Assembly (NCBI GenBank): GCA_013433145.1
Contig: CM024187.1
Coordinates: 18,961,826 to 19,025,825 of the forward strand
Direction of reading: 5' to 3'
Origin: Ascaris suum
Taxonomy: Eukaryota; Nematoda; Chromadorea; Rhabditida; Ascarididae
Length of the DNA stretch: 64,000 nucleotides
A program made the position numbers and the translations under genes. Under the pieces are notes generated by a model. That model saw only the letters and a program-made list of their open reading frames with translations, did not search any database and had not been told where the DNA came from. Below are positions 61,001 to 64,000 of this stretch, piece by piece (positions within the stretch are counted from its first letter, which is position 1; each line of letters starts with the position of its first letter).

Positions 61001-63587
61001 AACTACACTTTCACACATGTTCGCGAGGTGCAAATTTTATACTTTGCAGTTCTTCTCTTACTTTAACGATTCACTTCAACTCTCCTACCAAGCAGGATCT
61101 GAATTCTTCCAGCAATCGCAACAATTCTGGTAAATTTGCATGAATAGCTGGAAATGCTTCCAATCTCTGACGAAATCGCTCACAGTCATTCATGCATTCA
61201 TTTCATTTCCGAATGTGAACGTGATCTAACATCACACTTTCATATCTAAGAAGAATTTTAAAAACGCGGAAGCATATTTGTTAAAAAGCACTGTTTGCAA
61301 TATTCTCAGATGAATCCCAACTTCATGAGCGCTATAGTTTCAAATGTCGATCTCGCTGAATTTTTTGGTAGGAGATTTGTGGAGGATAATTTGTGGTGCA
61401 CAGCAGACTCTTGCTATTTTTCCCCATTGTATTTCCCGACTCTCTGCAGACTGACAGTAGATCATGGCTGTGAAAAAACTTCAAGCTTCTAAGTGGTTAA
61501 GTTTTTCCATAAAGAAAAAGATTTCGCAGCAGTGACGTCTGAAGGTGAACTGCGCAAAAAAATTAAATATATCAATTATTCAATGAAAGTCTCTATCGGC
61601 ATATTCTAATCAGCTGAAGTAAAATGCACTTGAGCTTCATAATAACAACGCTGAAACCATACAACGTAGTAAGCGTTATTTCTTTTGCTGACCTTCTTTT
61701 GAGTGATCTAACAGCAGCGTAATGCTAGGTGTAAAACAGAAGGAAAAATGAAGTACCTCTCCGTTGATAACGCTCGAAATGGGTTCACAACCACTCGGAT
61801 GCTTCATCGTACTCGACCGATCCCACAGTGTGATGGTCCGATCGCTCCACCCGTAGCATAACGGTTTCGCGTCCCTTTTGAAACCAGCGATCGAGACGCT
61901 TGGATCAATCGAATATGCATATGCTGCAATTTTGCCTTTCAGCGAGGTGCAATTACGCATTTAACGACTAAAATTAGCAATTCAGATGTTCGAAAAATGA
62001 AGCATAAAATGACGTCAAGGATTCACTTAGACAGTCTAGATCGATGGCCATCTGAAAACACGAGCTGTTTTAGCCGCAATTCACTACAATCTGTGCGGTT
62101 TTCAGCCATGGGCTTAATTTGAAGTAATGCCAGTGATACGGTCGAAAATTGGAAGGGTATTTTCTGAGGCGAGATCCACCAGAATAGATTTCTCAAATGA
62201 AATTCCTGGCAGTGAGAAATTGAAGAACTAAACAGGACACTCAGTAGATGCTTTTGAAAATCAATTCAGGTGCACTGAGCAAAAAAAGTTGTTGTGGTAA
62301 CTTCGTTGGCACCCTGAACACTGGGAAACACGCTTTCTGCATCGAAGCCGGGCCATGCAATCCATGCTAGCACCACATGAATTACAACTGCTTTGTGCGA
62401 GACTCGTCTGCTTTAAGGTTCGAAATGCTAACGAAACCATGAAAGAGACGAATCTCGAAAACAATTTTTGCTGGTGTTGATGGGTAGCGCAACAGTGCAC
62501 AAAGTGATTTTCAATGATTAGATGCTCACCTAGAGCAGCTTTTATGAGTTTAGAAATATTTCGTTGTTGTTGTTTTGTGCGGCTCCGAAGGACAACATAA
62601 TAAGTGGTGTCATCAATGAGGCCATGCATTTGTTTTACCGCGACCACACATGAAATCAGTCACAGCTGCCTTACGCAGCAAAGAACCCATAGCGTTTCCT
62701 TCGCTACAACAACAAAAGACCGCTTTTGCCGATGCAATTTTTCTTTTGAAATGATAAAATTATAAAATTGTTACCATAATTCTGAGACCTCGACTGCATC
62801 TTGAAGACATTTCACGACAATTCTCATCGAACTTGCAATCTTGTGAATGCTTCATATGATCATCACTCCATTCCTCTTGATGCAGTAGATTCATGAGAAG
62901 AGGATTCCCCTTTTTCCTGGCCTCACCCGAACACAATGCGTAAAAAACAAATGATTGGTCATAAGAGCGATTTTGCAAAGTCCAGATGGAAACAGGCCAA
63001 TAATACGTCTCGATTCTTCTCAGGGGGCTGTCATTCTCGACAAATGATCTTCGCTGAATAATGATGTTTCCACTCATTCTTGTAGATACGATCTTTTAGA
63101 CACGATGACTGTTCATTAATTTAGAACTATCATTTCCGTTTTCACAGTTATGTCCTTGAAAGAGTAGTTTCTCTTTTAACATCGAGACGTTTCCAACAGC
63201 CAGTTGTATCACCCATAGCGATATGTATTTTCCAATAATCGTTTTAAAGCTCAGCTAAAAACACAATAACATCCCCACCTCTTCCAGCACTTTCCCCTTC
63301 TACTTCTACACTCATACTTGTGACGTTGCAGCACTATGACGTTCCACGTGAGAAATCTTCTCAACACGGCACATAAACACACTGTCGGATGCTTGCTCAA
63401 CTGAAATTTGCATCAGAAGTGATGCGAACGATCGAACCGTTGGCAGATGATTGTTTCTTGAAGGTGAAGATTGGCATGTCCGCACCGCAGTCTCCACTGT
63501 TGCGAACGCAATACAAACCCAGTTCCTCATCAGTATTCTTGTGTCCTGGCGACGGAGGTGTTTCGTTTGTGTGATACACGATAGTGC
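46038..63587 (-). CDS. multi-sushi/CCP extracellular protein, >=21 exons, 5' incomplete
   Basis: Exons 5'-3': 63587-63438, 61923-61757, 60616-60454, 59604-59360, 59026-58874, 57741-57606, 56501-56352, 55827-55675, 54875-54672, 53258-53052, 52800-52594, 52366-52148, 52048-51839, 51489-51271, 51022-50852, 50393-50263, 49747-49606, 48497-48427, 47858-47619, 46827-46615, 46211-46038 (TAG). Phases agree, giving at least 1240 aa. The first two exons encode a non-CCP module (TNETPPSP, GLYCVRNSGDCGADMPIFTF, FKRDAKPLCYGWSDR). Sixteen four-cysteine CCP modules follow, with a consensus like C..G.P.P.NGQ..YS.....FGPFPSGT.A.L.CN.GF..SGS....C.NG.W.P..L..C. No transmembrane segment follows the last module (ICLPANQLQ, stop), so a secreted or matrix protein is inferred. 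CCP modules mediate protein-protein binding. The first exon starts in phase 1, so upstream exons with a signal peptide must exist; none was found before the window edge. Confidence 0.92.
47043..47061. repeat. small hairpin in a GC-rich intronic patch
   Basis: AAGGCAC and GTGCCTT arms around GGCAA, inside a GC-rich block (about 47015-47110) that also has GGGTGATGCCC. It lies in the intron between the exons ending 47619 and starting 46827. Possibly a fragment of an interspersed element. Confidence 0.5.
53259..54671. other. long CCP-gene intron (1.4 kb), insertion-like
   Basis: The segment 53300-53640 is GC-richer than neighbouring introns, with an open + frame (53425-53637), and looks like inserted DNA. 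At 53705-54000 there is a degenerate trinucleotide patch (GCAGCAGTAGTAGC near 53710, CTGCTGCTACTGCTACTATT near 53810) with opposite-strand orientation of the two parts. No exon recognised. Confidence 0.45.
61924..63437. other. CCP-gene intron near 5' end (1.5 kb)
   Basis: Holds two - strand ORFs (62261-62647, with the run TTYYVVLRSRTKQQQRNISK before a GTGAGC donor; and 62760-63077). Direct joining of the flanking exons is in frame and sensible, so these are not needed. They could be alternative exons, but this is unsupported. Confidence 0.35.
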
Positions 63588-64000
63588 CTGTAAAAACACC
63601 GACTTTTTGGCTGCCGCTCACTTTTTGTTGGAGTATTTAGCATTGAAACGTTGAAACCGTTGTGTGGCAAACAATGGCATCTGTAGAAACATTATAGAAA
63701 TAAATTTTGCACAAAATCTCCATTGCCGGTTTAAATTAACTGTATTTCATGTCGGGGTATGAAAGAAAATCGAGGGAACCAGCAGAAAAATATAATTTGC
63801 GCCTCTGTCTTGATGAAAGGTTCGAGGTATACAGCAGACAGCAATGACACTAGAACGAAAAGACCAACGTCGTCATTTGAAGTCTATGTAATACGGAAGC
63901 CTTTAAACAGACGATGATAAGGATCGCATAAACATTTTTGAAACATTCCATTCAGGAACCTATCTTCAACAGTTGCAGTTTGGCTGTTGAGGGGAATAAA
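63588..64000. other. right edge, no exon recognised
   Basis: Upstream side of the CCP gene on the - strand. A good acceptor (GTGTTTTTACAG on -) borders the first recognised exon. No start codon exon or signal peptide could be identified before the window ends. Confidence 0.45.

Noticed and set aside
1..64000. tRNA, rRNA and CRISPR signals
   Set aside because: GTTCGA-type words near 6090, 22375, 33864, 62417 and 63835 lack flanking cloverleaf arms; no regularly spaced identical repeats with unique spacers and no rRNA-like conserved blocks were seen.

Overview
The window looks like nematode nuclear DNA, most likely from a strongylid (hookworm-type) clade V worm. It is AT-rich. Its genes are split into short exons of about 55-280 bp by introns of about 0.1-4.3 kb with nematode-type TTTCAG acceptors, and it carries many low-copy tandem and inverted repeats. 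The genus is inferred from gene style; no species-diagnostic gene was seen. There are no bacterial operons, CRISPR arrays, rRNAs or recognisable tRNAs.

Three genes can be read with consistent splice phases. (1) A + strand globin at 21019-23372: four exons, 218 aa. It keeps the A-helix LTEKQ motif and the C-terminal WR/GF signature but has no histidine at or near the proximal F8 position. (2) A + strand class B scavenger receptor (CD36/SCARB/LIMP-2 family) at 28050-44151: 13 exons, 575 aa, with a transmembrane segment at each end and a cysteine-rich ectodomain. (3) A - strand gene with many sushi/CCP modules at 46038-63587: at least 21 exons, at least 1240 aa and 16 CCP modules after an N-terminal module I could not name. 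Its 5' end was not found and may lie beyond the right edge. Genes 2 and 3 are convergent.

The left third (1-21000) has no gene I can name. At 1.3-4.7 kb there is a cluster of unrelated repeats: two copies of a unit of about 157 bp, about three copies of a unit of about 173 bp, a perfect 23-bp hairpin, an array of GAA-loop mini-hairpins and a 51-bp minisatellite. From 5.5 to 20.5 kb several isolated open segments have good splice signals and coding-like composition on both strands, including a zinc-finger-like exon, a set of phase-compatible + exons and a set of - exons. They are listed at low confidence because no complete gene could be assembled. Long introns of the CD36 and CCP genes hold further repeat-like or relic-like DNA.

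If correctly read, the proteins are a globin-fold protein of doubtful haem binding, a membrane lipid or lipoprotein receptor, and a large extracellular CCP protein. They do not form an evident pathway.
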